From Pelagibacterium montanilacus (GTDB lineage: Bacteria; Pseudomonadota; Alphaproteobacteria; Rhizobiales; Devosiaceae): a DNA stretch of 61,244 bases. Where the stretch lies: NCBI RefSeq assembly GCF_003992665.1, contig NZ_RZMX01000002.1, positions 1 to 61,244 of the forward strand. Reading direction: 5' to 3'. The notes beneath the pieces were generated by a model. That model searched no databases, was not told where the DNA came from, and saw only the letters and a program-made list of their open reading frames with translations. Numbering within the stretch: position 1 is the stretch's first letter; each line of letters begins with the position of its first letter. A program made the position numbers and the translations under genes. Shown here piece after piece: positions 8,327-16,705 of this stretch.

Positions 8327-9706
8327 ATGGCCCAGACCCGCACCGAAATGGTGATGGACACCATCACCGGGCGCATCGCGGCGCGCAGCCTTTCCGCCGG
8401 AGCGCGGCTGCCCTCGGTGCGCGCGATGGCGCGCAGCCAGCAGGTGTCGGTCTCGACGGTCGTCGAGGCCTATAACCGGCTGGCGGCGGAAGGGGCGATC
8501 AGGGCGCGGCCGGGCTCGGGGTTCTACGTGGCCGACCAGCTCGCCCCCATGGCGCTGGCGGCGATGGGGCCGCGGCTGGAGATGGAGATCGATCCGTTCT
8601 GGGTGTCGCGCCAGTCGCTGGTGGCCCAGGATGCGCGCCCCAAGCCGGGCTGCGGCTGGCTGCCCCCGTCCTGGCTGCCCGAGGCCAGCCTGCGCCGGGC
8701 CCTGCGCAAGCTGGCGCGGGCGGAAGCGAGCGTTTTTTCTGAATATGGCACGCCGCTGGGGCTTGCGGGGCTGCGCCAGCTCATCGCGCGCCGGCTGGCC
8801 GAGCGGGGTGTGCCCGCCGCGCCCGACCGGATCGTTCTGACCGAGAGCGGGACCCAGGCGATCGATCTGGTGTGCCGGCTGCTGCTCGAGCCGGGGGACA
8901 CGGTGCTGGTGGACGATCCGTGTTACTTCAACTTCCAGGCGCTGTTGCGCGCGCACCGGGTGCGGATCGTGGGCGTGCCGCACAGGCCCGACGGGCCGGA
9001 CCTTGCGGCCTTCGAGGCGGTGCTGGGGGCCGAGCGGCCGCGGCTCTACATCACCAATTGCGCGATCCACAATCCCACGGGAGCGACGCTCTCGCCCGCG
9101 GTGGCCCATCGGGTGCTCAAGCTGGCCGATGCCCATGGCATGACGATCGTTGAGGACGACATCTTCGCCGATTTCGAGACCACGCCGGCGCCAAGGCTGG
9201 CGGGGCTGGACGGGCTCGAGCGGGTGGTGCAGATCGGCAGTTTTTCCAAGACGCTTTCGGCGGCGGCGCGCTGCGGGTTCATCGCGGCGCGGGCCGACTG
9301 GATCGAGGGGCTGGTGGACCTCAAGATCGCCACGGCGTTCGGGGGCGGGCGGCTCAATGAAGAGCTGGTGCTGGCGGCGCTGAGCGACGGGGCGTTCCGC
9401 ACCGCGACCGAAGCGATGCGGGCACGGCTTGCAACCGCCCGGGACCGGGCGATTGCGCGGCTCGAGGCCATGGGGCTGGTGCCCTGGCATCACCCGGCGG
9501 CGGGGATGTTCGTGTGGTGCCGCATGCCCGAGGGGATCGAGTCGGGTGCATTGGCGCGCCGGGCGCTGGACCGCGATATCGTCCTGGCGCCGGGCAATGT
9601 GTTCAGCGTCTCGCGCGCGGCGGGACGCTTCATGCGCTTCAACGTCTCCCAGATGGAGGACGAGGCGGTGCTCGGGGCGCTCGAAGGGCTGCTGGCCGAG
9701 GGCTGA
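8327..9706 (+). CDS. MocR-type GntR regulator fused to aminotransferase fold
   Basis: This 459-residue protein has an N-terminal winged-helix GntR domain (residues ~8-70, with ARLPSVRAMARSQQVSVSTV, then YNRLAAEGAIRARPGSGFYV) joined to a fold-type I aminotransferase domain. The latter carries NPTGATLS, EDDIFADF and the PLP lysine in FSKTLSAAARCGF. MocR proteins use PLP-bound ligands to control a nearby gene. The likely target is the divergent EamA transporter. The ATG at 8327 is chosen because AAGGA lies about 10 nt before it and the domain starts at once; the longer open frame upstream overlaps the transporter gene. Confidence 0.93.
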   Translation: MAQTRTEMVMDTITGRIAARSLSAGARLPSVRAMARSQQVSVSTVVEAYNRLAAEGAIRARPGSGFYVADQLAPMALAAMGPRLEMEIDPFWVSRQSLVAQDARPKPGCGWLPPSWLPEASLRRALRKLARAEASVFSEYGTPLGLAGLRQLIARRLAERGVPAAPDRIVLTESGTQAIDLVCRLLLEPGDTVLVDDPCYFNFQALLRAHRVRIVGVPHRPDGPDLAAFEAVLGAERPRLYITNCAIHNPTGATLSPAVAHRVLKLADAHGMTIVEDDIFADFETTPAPRLAGLDGLERVVQIGSFSKTLSAAARCGFIAARADWIEGLVDLKIATAFGGGRLNEELVLAALSDGAFRTATEAMRARLATARDRAIARLEAMGLVPWHHPAAGMFVWCRMPEGIESGALARRALDRDIVLAPGNVFSVSRAAGRFMRFNVSQMEDEAVLGALEGLLAEG

Positions 9707-9713
9707 GCGGGCG

Positions 9714-10541
9714 CTACCACATGGTGGTCGAGCGCCCCAGAAGTCCGCCGCCGGACGGGGCGGGGGTCGACATCTGCGGCTGTGCGGCCGGCATGGTCTG
9801 GCCGGTCTGGCCCAGCGCGGGATCGACGCCGTCAGAGAGGGTCGCGGGCTGGTTGAGATCGGCCATCACCACGATGCGCGAGCCCCAGCGGACGTTGTCG
9901 TGAAGGTGGATCACGTCCTGGTGGAGAAGGCGCACGCAGCCCGAGGACACGGCCTTGCCGATGGTCCAGGCCTCGCCGGTGCCGTGGACGCGGTAGATGG
10001 TGTCGCGGTTGCCCTCATGGATATAGAGCGCGCGGGCGCCCAGCGGATTGTCGAGCCCGGGAGGCTGGCCATTGCGCCACTGCTCGAGCTCGGGCTGGCG
10101 GTCGACCATCTCGGACGGCGGGGTCCAGACGGGCCATTCGCGGCCATAGGCGATGTGCCCGCGCCCCGACCATTCAAAGCCCGCGCGCCCGATGCCGGCG
10201 CCATAGCGCATGGCCCGTCCGCCCTCGCGCACGTGGTAGAGATAGCGCGCACCGGTATCCACGATAACCGTGCCCACGGGCTCGGTGGTCGCGTAGTCCA
10301 CTTCCTGGCGGAAATAGCGCGGCTCGACATAGCGCAGATCGACCGCCGGGACCGGGAACTGTTCGTTGGGCATGGCCGCGTACATGCGCAGCACGTGGTC
10401 CGGGATCGGCGGGGGCGCGGGCTGTGCGGGCACGCTGGGCTGGCGGACCGTGGTGGAGCAGCCGGCGGCGGCAAGGGTGAGGAAGCTGGCCATGCCGGCC
10501 AGAACGCGCCGCCGGGAGGGCGCGGGGGCAAAAGTGGTCAT
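9714..10541 (-). CDS. L,D-transpeptidase (YkuD domain) lipoprotein
   Basis: A 275-residue exported enzyme that makes 3-3 peptidoglycan cross-links or attaches proteins to peptidoglycan. The N-terminus has SRRRVLAG, a twin-arginine-like basic start, then a hydrophobic run ending in the lipobox LAAAGC (Cys28). The YkuD catalytic signature is complete: IHEGN, VHGTGEAW and SSGCVRLLHQD, in which the Cys is the nucleophile. The ATG at 10541 places the signal at the N-terminus; upstream in-frame codons lack such features. The C-terminal 35 residues are Pro/Gln/Ala-rich and probably unstructured. A small secreted protein is encoded 77 nt upstream in the same direction. Confidence 0.93.
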   Translation of the reverse strand: MTTFAPAPSRRRVLAGMASFLTLAAAGCSTTVRQPSVPAQPAPPPIPDHVLRMYAAMPNEQFPVPAVDLRYVEPRYFRQEVDYATTEPVGTVIVDTGARYLYHVREGGRAMRYGAGIGRAGFEWSGRGHIAYGREWPVWTPPSEMVDRQPELEQWRNGQPPGLDNPLGARALYIHEGNRDTIYRVHGTGEAWTIGKAVSSGCVRLLHQDVIHLHDNVRWGSRIVVMADLNQPATLSDGVDPALGQTGQTMPAAQPQMSTPAPSGGGLLGRSTTMW

Positions 10542-10618
10542 GATCGGGTCTCGCAAAATACTCTGGGGCCGGGCGCGGTGCGCGCAGGCGGGGAAACGGG
10601 GCTCGGGGCGTCGAAGGG

Positions 10619-10978
10619 TCAGGCGGCCGGGCGGGGCGGCGGCGGATCGATGCCGGGCTGGAGCGCCAGCGAAAGGCATGGCACGGGCACCGCGATCCGG
10701 GGCGCCGGGGCGGGCTCGCCCGCAAAGGCGGGGGCTGCGGTGGGCAGGTCACGATCCTGCGGGCAGGAGGGCAGGGCGCCCTTGGCGTGGCGGCCGGCCC
10801 TCGGGCAGGGCAGGAAATTGGGGGCCGTGGTGGCCGAGACGATGGTCTGGACGGGTGCGGGGGCGCAGATTTCGAGCGAATCGGGCGCACGGGGCGCGGG
10901 CGCGGCCGCCAGGGTGAGGCTGGCCGCGAGAAACACCGTTGTGAAGGCGAGGAGCGCCAATGTCAGCAATCGCACCAT
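10619..10978 (-). CDS. Small secreted protein of unknown function
   Basis: A 119-residue protein with a clear signal peptide (LLTLALLAFTTVFLAASLTL, cleaved after AAA). The mature part is Pro/Ala-rich and has five cysteines, including PCPRAG, SCPQD and PCLSLAL, which could form disulfides in the periplasm. I recognise no family. It lies 77 nt upstream of the L,D-transpeptidase gene and reads the same way, so a shared transcript and an envelope role are possible. The compositional bias of high-GC DNA means the frame could be partly accidental, but the signal peptide argues for a real gene. Confidence 0.6.
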   Translation of the reverse strand: MVRLLTLALLAFTTVFLAASLTLAAAPAPRAPDSLEICAPAPVQTIVSATTAPNFLPCPRAGRHAKGALPSCPQDRDLPTAAPAFAGEPAPAPRIAVPVPCLSLALQPGIDPPPPRPAA

Positions 10979-11087
10979 GGGGAGAAGCGATACGCAGGGC
11001 GGCGTGCAAAGTCACCCCAAGCGCGTTCACGGAGCAGTGAGGCGCGGGCGGCTGCGGCCCGGGTGTGGTCGCGCGGCAACACCGGCC

Positions 11088-11207
11088 TCAGGCGGCCAGT
11101 GCTCCGGTGACCATGAGCACCATGGTAAACAGGCCGCACATGCCCGCGCCGGCGAGCGCGGCGATGGTCATGGAGACGGCCTTCTGCGTGACGAGCTTGT
11201 CGGACAT
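11088..11207 (-). CDS. 39-residue hydrophobic micropeptide (paralogue 2)
   Basis: Encodes 39 residues beginning MSDKLVTQKAVSMTIAA and ending VTGALAA. AGGAGG lies 9 nt before the ATG, a strong ribosome binding site for so short a frame. The protein is one hydrophobic helix after a short charged start. It aligns without gaps to the micropeptide at 4674-4775 over about 33 residues with roughly half identical (TQK, V, MTIA, GA, M, T, V, TGA, A). Two similar genes 6.3 kb apart, each with its own binding site, argue for a real small membrane-protein family. Function unknown. Confidence 0.7.
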   Translation of the reverse strand: MSDKLVTQKAVSMTIAALAGAGMCGLFTMVLMVTGALAA

Positions 11208-11430
11208 GGGACTGAACCTCCTATGGGACCGGTCCGTCCAGACGGCCCGGTTCACTCAAATGATCCCCCGGGCCCGACTATGAGCGCTTAACCGGAGCTT
11301 GCGGAGAAATCTGCAATTGAGCGTAAATTTTCGGTTTATCTCCACAGGGGGCGGGCCGGGCGATGACCGCGCGGGCGGGGTCTGGTAAGCGAGCACATGG
11401 TCGCGGAACGCGTGCCGGGAGTGTGATGGC

Positions 11431-12609
11431 ATGGACAACTACGATGTGGTGATCGTGGGCGCGGGCGCCGCGGGAATGATGTGCGCGGCGGTCGCCGCGA
11501 AGCGGGGCCGCTCGGTGCTCGTGGTCGAGCACACCGACGCGCCGGGCGCAAAGATCCGGATATCGGGCGGCGGGCGGTGCAATTTCACCAATACAGGCAC
11601 GGTGCCGGGGGCGTTCCTGTCGGGCAATCCGCGGTTCGCGATCTCGGCGCTCAAGCGCTACCGGCCGGCCGATTTCATCGCGCTGGTCGAGCGATATGGC
11701 ATTGCCTATCACGACAAGGGGCTGGGGCAGCTCTTCTGCGACGGCTCGGCGCGCCAGATCATTGACATGCTGGTGGGCGAGATGGAGGCCGCGGGCGCGC
11801 GGATGGCGCTATCGACCAGCGTGGGGGCGGTCGAGAAGTCCGATGAAGGGTTCAGGCTGGCGCTCTCGAGCGGGCCGGTCACCGCGCGGCGGCTGGTGGT
11901 GGCGAGCGGGGGCAAGTCGATCCCCAAGATGGGGGCGACGGGCTGGGGGCTGGATTTCGCGCGCCAGTTCGGGCTGGCGGTCACCGAGACACGGCCCGCG
12001 CTGGTGCCGCTGACCTTTGAGCCGGGACTTCTGGGCCGCACCAAGCCGCTTTCGGGGATATCGGTCGCCGGGCGGGTCGGGCACGGCAAGACGCGGTTCG
12101 ACGAGGCGGTGCTGTTCACCCATCGAGGGCTTTCGGGCCCGGCGATCCTGCAGATTTCCTCGTACTGGCGCGAAGGGGAGGCGATCACGGTCGATCTGGC
12201 GCCCGGGGTCGATGCGTTCGGGGCCTTGCGGAGCGCGCGCGCAAGCAATGGAAAGCAGGCGGTGCAGACGGTGCTGGGCGAGATCCTGCCGCGCAGGCTG
12301 GCGCAATCGATCGCCGAATGGTCGGGGCTCGACGGGCCGATCGGGGGGCAGTCGGACAAGGCGCTGCGCGCGATCGGGGGCGCGGTCAATGGCTGGACGC
12401 TCAAGCCGGTGGGCTCGGAAGGGTACCGGACAGCCGAAGTGATGCTGGGCGGGGTGGATACCGCGGGGCTCGAATCCAGGACCATGGAGGCCAGGGCGGT
12501 GCCCGGCCTTCATTTCGTTGGCGAGGCGGTGGACGTGACCGGCTGGCTGGGGGGGTACAATTTCCAGTGGGCCTGGTCGTCAGGCTTTGTGGCCGGAGAG
12601 GCCGTGTGA
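11431..12609 (+). CDS. BaiN/HI0933-family NAD(P)/FAD-dependent oxidoreductase
   Basis: A 392-residue flavoprotein of the YhiN/BaiN family. It shows the N-terminal dinucleotide-binding motif VVIVGAGAAGMMCA (residues ~6-19), the family signature AKIRISGGGRCNFTN (residues ~46-60), VVASGGKSIPKMGATG in the middle, and the C-terminal GLHFVGEAVDVTGWLGGYNF followed by AWSSGFVAGEAV that closes the FAD site. Substrates of most members are unknown; BaiN itself reduces bile-acid intermediates, which is not implied here. It is transcribed alone, divergent from the micropeptide gene and convergent with the rlpA-like gene. Confidence 0.93.
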   Translation: MDNYDVVIVGAGAAGMMCAAVAAKRGRSVLVVEHTDAPGAKIRISGGGRCNFTNTGTVPGAFLSGNPRFAISALKRYRPADFIALVERYGIAYHDKGLGQLFCDGSARQIIDMLVGEMEAAGARMALSTSVGAVEKSDEGFRLALSSGPVTARRLVVASGGKSIPKMGATGWGLDFARQFGLAVTETRPALVPLTFEPGLLGRTKPLSGISVAGRVGHGKTRFDEAVLFTHRGLSGPAILQISSYWREGEAITVDLAPGVDAFGALRSARASNGKQAVQTVLGEILPRRLAQSIAEWSGLDGPIGGQSDKALRAIGGAVNGWTLKPVGSEGYRTAEVMLGGVDTAGLESRTMEARAVPGLHFVGEAVDVTGWLGGYNFQWAWSSGFVAGEAV

Positions 12610-12679
12610 GAAGGGCAGGCGGGACCCGGGAGCATCTGACGCGCTCTTGGCCTGTGGCCGTGCCTGCCCTCCAAAATGG

Positions 12680-13075
12680 TCAGGCGCCGCCGAGGACTTC
12701 GACTTTGACGCTGGCGGTGCCGGCATTGATCATGCCGATCTGATTGGCGGCCTCGCGCGAGAGATCGATGATGCGTCCGCCCGCATAGGGCCCGCGATCG
12801 TTGATCCTGACGACGACCGAGCGGCCGTTGTTCTGGTTGGTGACCACGACCTGGGTCCCGAAGGGGAGGGTCTTATGGGCTGCGGTCATCGCATGCATGT
12901 TGTAGGTTTCGCCATTGGCCGTGGTGCGGCCATGGAACTTTCCACCATACCAGGAAGCGACGCCGGAAAGGGTCTGGACGACAGCTGTTTCCTGCGCGGC
13001 GGTGGTGGAGATAGCAAGTGGGGTTGACCCTGTGAGTATAACGACGGCCAGTGCCGCGCTCTTGATAAACTTCAT
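12680..13075 (-). CDS. RlpA-like septal ring lytic transglycosylase-family protein
   Basis: A 131-residue secreted protein: a signal peptide ([19 protein letters not shown]) is followed by a double-psi beta-barrel that covers nearly all of the mature protein. The RlpA hallmarks are [19 protein letters not shown], then [11 protein letters not shown] and [20 protein letters not shown]. The Asp in NDRGP is the presumed catalytic acid. It lacks a SPOR domain and a lipobox, so it resembles the short soluble periplasmic RlpA proteins common in Rhizobiales. The ATG at 13075 sits directly before the signal peptide. Confidence 0.92.
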   Translation of the reverse strand: MKFIKSAALAVVILTGSTPLAISTTAAQETAVVQTLSGVASWYGGKFHGRTTANGETYNMHAMTAAHKTLPFGTQVVVTNQNNGRSVVVRINDRGPYAGGRIIDLSREAANQIGMINAGTASVKVEVLGGA

Positions 13076-13257
13076 GCCTTTTTCGGCCCTACTTCTGTTT
13101 TGACGCAGGGGCCGTTCTACAAGAAGTTGGGGCGAGACTTTGAGCCGAATCGGGCAGGAACTGGGCAAGTGCTCTTTTAGGGCTCTTCAGCCGGAACCAT
13201 TGTATTATTGCAACACATTTGCGTGAGCACCGGGCCCGCGCGAGAAGGAGAGACGCC

Positions 13258-13992
13258 ATGGTGGCTTCGGCCCTGTTCGAGGAGATCGACTACCGTCCGA
13301 CATCGATCGGGGCCGTCAGCCTGCGCAGACGGCGCGATCTGCGCACGGGCGAAGATGTCTTTGAAATCAAGCTGGGCGAGGAGTTCCTGATGTCCAGCCA
13401 GTTCATCGTCTCGGAGGTCGAACTGGCCCGGCTGGCGCTGGCCGAGCTGGCCAATGATGGCCTTGAAGTCGTGGTCGGCGGACTGGGGCTGGGGCACACC
13501 GCGCGCACAGTGCTCGATGCGGCGGGGGTGTCAGATCTGATCGTGGTCGACGCGCTCCAGCCGGTGATCGACTGGCACGAGGCTGGACTGGTGCCGCTGG
13601 GCGAGGGGCTGACCGCGGACCCGCGCTGCCGGTTCGTGCTGGGCGATTTCTTTGCCATGGCGGCGGGAGAAGAGGGGTTCGATCCGGACAGTCCGGGCCG
13701 GCGGTTCGATGCGGTGATCGTGGATATCGATCATTCGCCCGAGGCGCTGCTCAATCAGGCCAGCGCGGGGTTTTACGGTCCCGACGGGCTGGCACAGATC
13801 GGCAAGCATCTTAAGCCGGGCGGGGTCTTTGCGCTCTGGTCCAACGACCGGCCAGATCAGGGGTTCGCCGAAAGGCTTCTCGACGTGTTCGGTGCCGCCC
13901 GCGCCCATGAGGTGCGGTTCTTCAATCCGCTTCAGGACAATGAGGCGATCCAGACGGTCTATGTGGCCAGACACGAAAAGACCGGCCGCTGA
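13258..13992 (+). CDS. Spermidine synthase-like methyltransferase-fold protein
   Basis: A 244-residue protein of the spermine/spermidine synthase-like superfamily. It has a Rossmann core with VVVGGLGLGHTARTVLDA (SAM-binding loop), an acidic VVDALQPVIDWH strand, and FDAVIVDIDHSPEALL, the equivalent of the synthase D-x-D site. The N-terminal beta strands (SLRRRRDLRTGEDVFEIKLG) resemble the synthase tetramerisation domain. Whether it transfers aminopropyl groups is uncertain, as many such short proteins lack confirmed activity. The ATG at 13258 follows GAAGGAGAG by a suitable distance. The stop codon lies in the loop of a strong hairpin. Confidence 0.85.
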   Translation: MVASALFEEIDYRPTSIGAVSLRRRRDLRTGEDVFEIKLGEEFLMSSQFIVSEVELARLALAELANDGLEVVVGGLGLGHTARTVLDAAGVSDLIVVDALQPVIDWHEAGLVPLGEGLTADPRCRFVLGDFFAMAAGEEGFDPDSPGRRFDAVIVDIDHSPEALLNQASAGFYGPDGLAQIGKHLKPGGVFALWSNDRPDQGFAERLLDVFGAARAHEVRFFNPLQDNEAIQTVYVARHEKTGR

Positions 13993-14003
13993 GCGCGGCC
14001 GGT
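13981..14003 (+). terminator. Hairpin spanning the stop codon of the spermidine synthase-like gene
   Basis: ACCGGCCGC and GCGGCCGGT pair around a 5-nt loop containing the TGA stop. There is no T-run, so it may act as an mRNA 3' stabiliser rather than an intrinsic terminator. Confidence 0.4.
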
Positions 14004-14030
14004 CCCTGATGTGCTCGTTTGCAGCGCTGT

Positions 14031-14127
14031 TAGAGTTCCTGTTCTGATCAAATCAGGAACTCTAAGTCTTTAATTTGTCGCGTTTCCGAACCGGAAAAGT
14101 GTTTCCACTTGTCCTGGAAACGCTCTA
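14031..14127. repeat. Dispersed two-hairpin intergenic repeat, copy A
   Basis: TAGAGTTCCTG/CAGGAACTCTA forms the first stem (14031-14041, 14054-14064). CGTTTCC/GGAAACG forms the second (14081-14087, 14116-14122), with the shared core TTCCGAACCGGAAAAGTG. Related copies lie at 38166-38270, 39016-39122 and 52424-52536. The right end supplies the TAG stop of the gene at 14125-14772. Confidence 0.85.
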
Positions 14128-14772
14128 GCGCGAGATGCGGAACGAGGAGATGTCGTCGCGCAGGAACCCGACATTGCGGGTGTCACGGTCGATGACCGCG
14201 CACCGGCCCGAAAGGTTGCGGTTCGAGCAGACGGTGGCTTCGGCGCGGCCTTCTACACGGACCGAGCGGATGCGGTTGTCCCAGCGCCGGTCGAGCGAGC
14301 GGACCGATTCGCCACGGGTCGCGCACAGGCTGCGGCCACGATAGTTGTAATCCTCGTAAAAGCAGACGCGGTCACGGCTGGGACGGACACCTGGCCGGCT
14401 GTCGGGACGATTGCCGGTGCCTATGGAGAACGAGAAATTGTCGGTGCCGATGGAGATGCCGACATTGGGGCGGGTCGCGCCCTGCGAGGGGCGGGACGGT
14501 GCGCCCGAGACGCGCTGGAGGTAGCGTGCGGACGCCCAGCCCTCGAGCCGGCGATCCTGAATGCGGCACCAGGTGTTGGCGGCGTTACACTCGATGACGT
14601 TGACGACCTGATTGGTCTGCAGGGCGCCAATGACGTTGAAATTGGTGCCGGGGCCGGACCGGACGTTGAGGGCGGTGGTCGCCGCGGCGTCATAAGCCGA
14701 TGCGATGGACGCGCCGGCGAAAAGGCCGGTCACAGCCAGAAGTGTAGCTGCTGCAAATCTACGGATGTTCAT
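14125..14772 (-). CDS. Secreted SH3b plus beta/gamma-crystallin-like (I36-type) protein
   Basis: A 215-residue exported protein. The signal peptide is MNIRRFAAATLLAVTGLFAG, ending ASA. A bacterial SH3 domain follows (residues ~28-90; ALNVRSGPGTNFNVIGAL, WCRIQDRRLEGWASARYL). A Ser/Pro/Arg linker leads to a C-terminal domain (residues ~135-215) resembling peptidase-inhibitor I36/beta-gamma crystallin repeats: VCFYEDYNYRGRSLC, SVRSLDRRWDNRIRSVRV, then CSNRNLSGRCAVID. SH3b domains usually bind cell-wall peptides, so an envelope role is likely. The TAG stop belongs to the intergenic repeat copy A, so the gene's natural end was probably set by insertion of that element. Confidence 0.85.
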   Translation of the reverse strand: MNIRRFAAATLLAVTGLFAGASIASAYDAAATTALNVRSGPGTNFNVIGALQTNQVVNVIECNAANTWCRIQDRRLEGWASARYLQRVSGAPSRPSQGATRPNVGISIGTDNFSFSIGTGNRPDSRPGVRPSRDRVCFYEDYNYRGRSLCATRGESVRSLDRRWDNRIRSVRVEGRAEATVCSNRNLSGRCAVIDRDTRNVGFLRDDISSFRISR

Positions 14773-14922
14773 CTTGCTCTCCCTTGCGAGGCATCATCGG
14801 CTTTTTGCGATAAGTCCGCATATGCCGATCGGTTCCCTTGGGCGCCCTCCCGGGTCGGGGAGCGCCATACTCAATGCCAGGACGCTACAAGGGGGCGCTT
14901 GAACCCAACATGAACGCTCCGG

Positions 14923-15339
14923 TCAGGGGGAAGGCTTCTCGATCTGTCGCTTGTTGCCGTCCTCGCCGAGCGCGACATAGATGAAATGGCCCTCGGTGAC
15001 CTTGATCCGCTCGGGGTTGGCGCGCGACTTGGCCCAGGATTCCATGCCGACCTTGATCGAGGTGGTGCCCACCCGGTCGATCCAGGTGTAGATGCACAGC
15101 ACGTCGCCCACATGGATGGGCGCGATAAAGCTCATGGCCTCGACAGCGACGGTGGCGACCCTGCCCCCGACATATTCGACCGCCGCGATGGCGCCGGCGA
15201 TGTCCATCTGGCTCATCACCCAGCCCCCGAAGATGTCTCCGGCCGCATTGGTGTCCGCGGGCATGGCCATGGTGCGGATCGTGAGGGCTCCCTTGGGGTC
15301 GGGCTGGGTCGGGATGGCTGGGTTGGTCGTGGCGCTCAT
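14923..15339 (-). CDS. Acyl-CoA thioesterase (YciA/hotdog)
   Basis: A 138-residue single-hotdog thioesterase. After a short Pro-rich start the family signature is complete: MPADTNAAGDIFGGWVMSQMD (the catalytic Asp in the G-D-I-F-G-G-W turn), then VEAMSFIAPIHVGD and GTTSIKVGMESWA. Such enzymes hydrolyse short to medium acyl-CoAs and are found in the cytoplasm as hexamers. The ATG overlaps the stop of the thymidine kinase gene in an ATGA tetranucleotide, so the two are translationally coupled, though their functions are not obviously related. Confidence 0.93.
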   Translation of the reverse strand: MSATTNPAIPTQPDPKGALTIRTMAMPADTNAAGDIFGGWVMSQMDIAGAIAAVEYVGGRVATVAVEAMSFIAPIHVGDVLCIYTWIDRVGTTSIKVGMESWAKSRANPERIKVTEGHFIYVALGEDGNKRQIEKPSP

Positions 15340-15938
15340 TGGCGGGTTCCTTTTCCGGGCCAGCGTCCCACCTTTTCTTCCCAGTGGGCGCGGCAAAGGG
15401 AAATGTATTTGTCGTTGCCCCCGATGTCGACCTGCCGGCCTTCGACGAGTGGAGTGCCGTCCGGGCCCTGGCGCACCACCATGGTGGCCTTGGCACCGCA
15501 CGCGCAGATGGTGCGGATTTCGCGCAGGGAATCGGCGATGGCCAGCAATTCGGCCGAACCGGGGAAGAGCTTGCCCTGGAAATCGGTGCGCAAGCCGTAG
15601 CACATCACCGGGATTTTCAGCCGGTCGGCGACCCGCGCGAGCTGCCAGACCTGATCGGGTGTGAGGAACTGCGCCTCATCGATGAAGATGCAGTGCAGAT
15701 GGCCCTCGGCATGGGCGTCCAGAATCGTGCCGTAAAGGTCGTCGCCTTCGCGAAAGAGCAGCGCCTGTTCGCAGACCCCGATGCGCGAGGCGATGACGCC
15801 CGTGCCGGCGCGATCGTCCAGCGCTGCGGTGAGCAGCAGGGTGCGCATGCCGCGCTCGCGATAATTGTGCGAGGCCTGCAACAGGATGGTCGACTTGCCG
15901 GCGTTCATCGCCGCATAGGAGAAGTAGAGCTTGGCCAT
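15336..15938 (-). CDS. tdk: Thymidine kinase (TK1 type)
   Basis: Phosphorylates thymidine (and deoxyuridine) with ATP in the dNTP salvage pathway. The 200-residue protein shows the P-loop YAAMNAGKST (residues ~8-17), Walker B/catalytic FIDEAQFL, the YGLRTDFQGKLFPGS lasso approach, and a zinc-ribbon half CACGAKA with a later CRAHW. TVVR/MVVRQG and the VDIGGNDKYISLCR region line the thymidine site. Length and motif order are normal for the homotetrameric TK1 group. It is first in a two-gene unit with the acyl-CoA thioesterase. The start ATG at 15938 directly precedes AKLYFSYAAMN, the canonical N-terminus. Confidence 0.96.
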   Translation of the reverse strand: MAKLYFSYAAMNAGKSTILLQASHNYRERGMRTLLLTAALDDRAGTGVIASRIGVCEQALLFREGDDLYGTILDAHAEGHLHCIFIDEAQFLTPDQVWQLARVADRLKIPVMCYGLRTDFQGKLFPGSAELLAIADSLREIRTICACGAKATMVVRQGPDGTPLVEGRQVDIGGNDKYISLCRAHWEEKVGRWPGKGTRQ

Positions 15939-16214
15939 GCGGAGCGCCCCGGGTGCTGATCGGTGGTCCGGTATCCATACCCCAACCGGCCGGCAATGGG
16001 CGGCGGGGGGTGGCGCGTTCCACAGGAAAGGGGCGCGACAAGAAAAGACGGCCGCCACGAAGGCGACCGTAAGGGGGCCGAAGGGGCTTCGGCGAGCCGG
16101 CGCGGGTGCCGGCCATTTGCGGGCGCAGGCGGCGGGGTGATGCCGCGTGCAGGATATCCATAGCGTCTTGCCATGACACCGCCGTGACATCGCCATGACC
16201 TCATGGTGAGCTCA
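15939..16214. other. Intergenic region between tdk and DUF2147 gene
   Basis: Very GC-rich stretch with several short hairpins (for example around 16076-16118, GGGGCCGAAGGGGCTTCGGC and GCCGGCGCGGGTGCCGGC). No gene or known RNA is recognised. Confidence 0.4.
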
Positions 16215-16231
16215 GGTTCATCAGCGGTTCA
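16215..16231 (+). promoter_or_regulatory. Direct repeat GGTTCA-N5-GGTTCA upstream of DUF2147 gene
   Basis: Two GGTTCA hexamers are spaced 11 bp centre to centre, the tandem half-site geometry used by OmpR/PhoB-type response regulators. The same bases also match the LexA pattern GTTC-N7-GTTC (16216-16230), which can arise by chance. It lies 50 nt before the gene. Confidence 0.35.
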
Positions 16232-16280
16232 GCCCGATTGCGGCATCAAAGGCAATCCTGCACTCACGGAGGTCGAGACC

Positions 16281-16688
16281 ATGGCAGTATCGAAAATCGC
16301 GGCGGGCGCTGCCGCCCTTGTTCTGGGGCTGACCGGGGTGGGCGCCGTGCAGGCCCAGACGCTGGACCCAAGGGGGGTGTGGGAGCCTGCCAACAAGGAA
16401 TCGCGCTACCAGTTCGAGTTCTGCGGCGAGGACGGGCAGTCGCTGTGCGCGCGGCTGATCTGGATCCAGGAGGACAAGAAGGACGCCCGCAACGTCAAAT
16501 ATCTCGACACCTACATGTTCAGCGATGCGCGCCAGACGCGCGCCGGGTTCTGGCGCGGGACCGTGACGCTGGAAGGGTTCAGGATTTCCGGCACGGTCGA
16601 GCAGACGAGCCCGGACCGGATGGATCTTCAGGCCTGCGCGCTCCTCGTGATCTGCGAGGACATCAGGCTCAGCCGCGTCAGCGAGTAG
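16281..16688 (+). CDS. DUF2147-family secreted protein
   Basis: A 135-residue exported protein: the signal peptide (KIAAGAAALVLGLTGVGAV, cleaved after QAQ) precedes a DUF2147-like domain with the typical DPRGVWEPANKESRYQFEFC start, LCARLIWIQEDKKDARN, then FWRGTVTLEGFRISGTVEQ and a cysteine-containing C-terminus (LQACALLVICEDI). DUF2147 is a lipocalin-like beta-barrel of unknown ligand. The ATG at 16281 follows GGAGGTCGAGACC, a good binding site. It is convergent with the CBS gene and has possible response-regulator half-sites upstream. Confidence 0.85.
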   Translation: MAVSKIAAGAAALVLGLTGVGAVQAQTLDPRGVWEPANKESRYQFEFCGEDGQSLCARLIWIQEDKKDARNVKYLDTYMFSDARQTRAGFWRGTVTLEGFRISGTVEQTSPDRMDLQACALLVICEDIRLSRVSE

Positions 16689-16705
16689 GGGCTGGCGGTC
16701 CGGGG

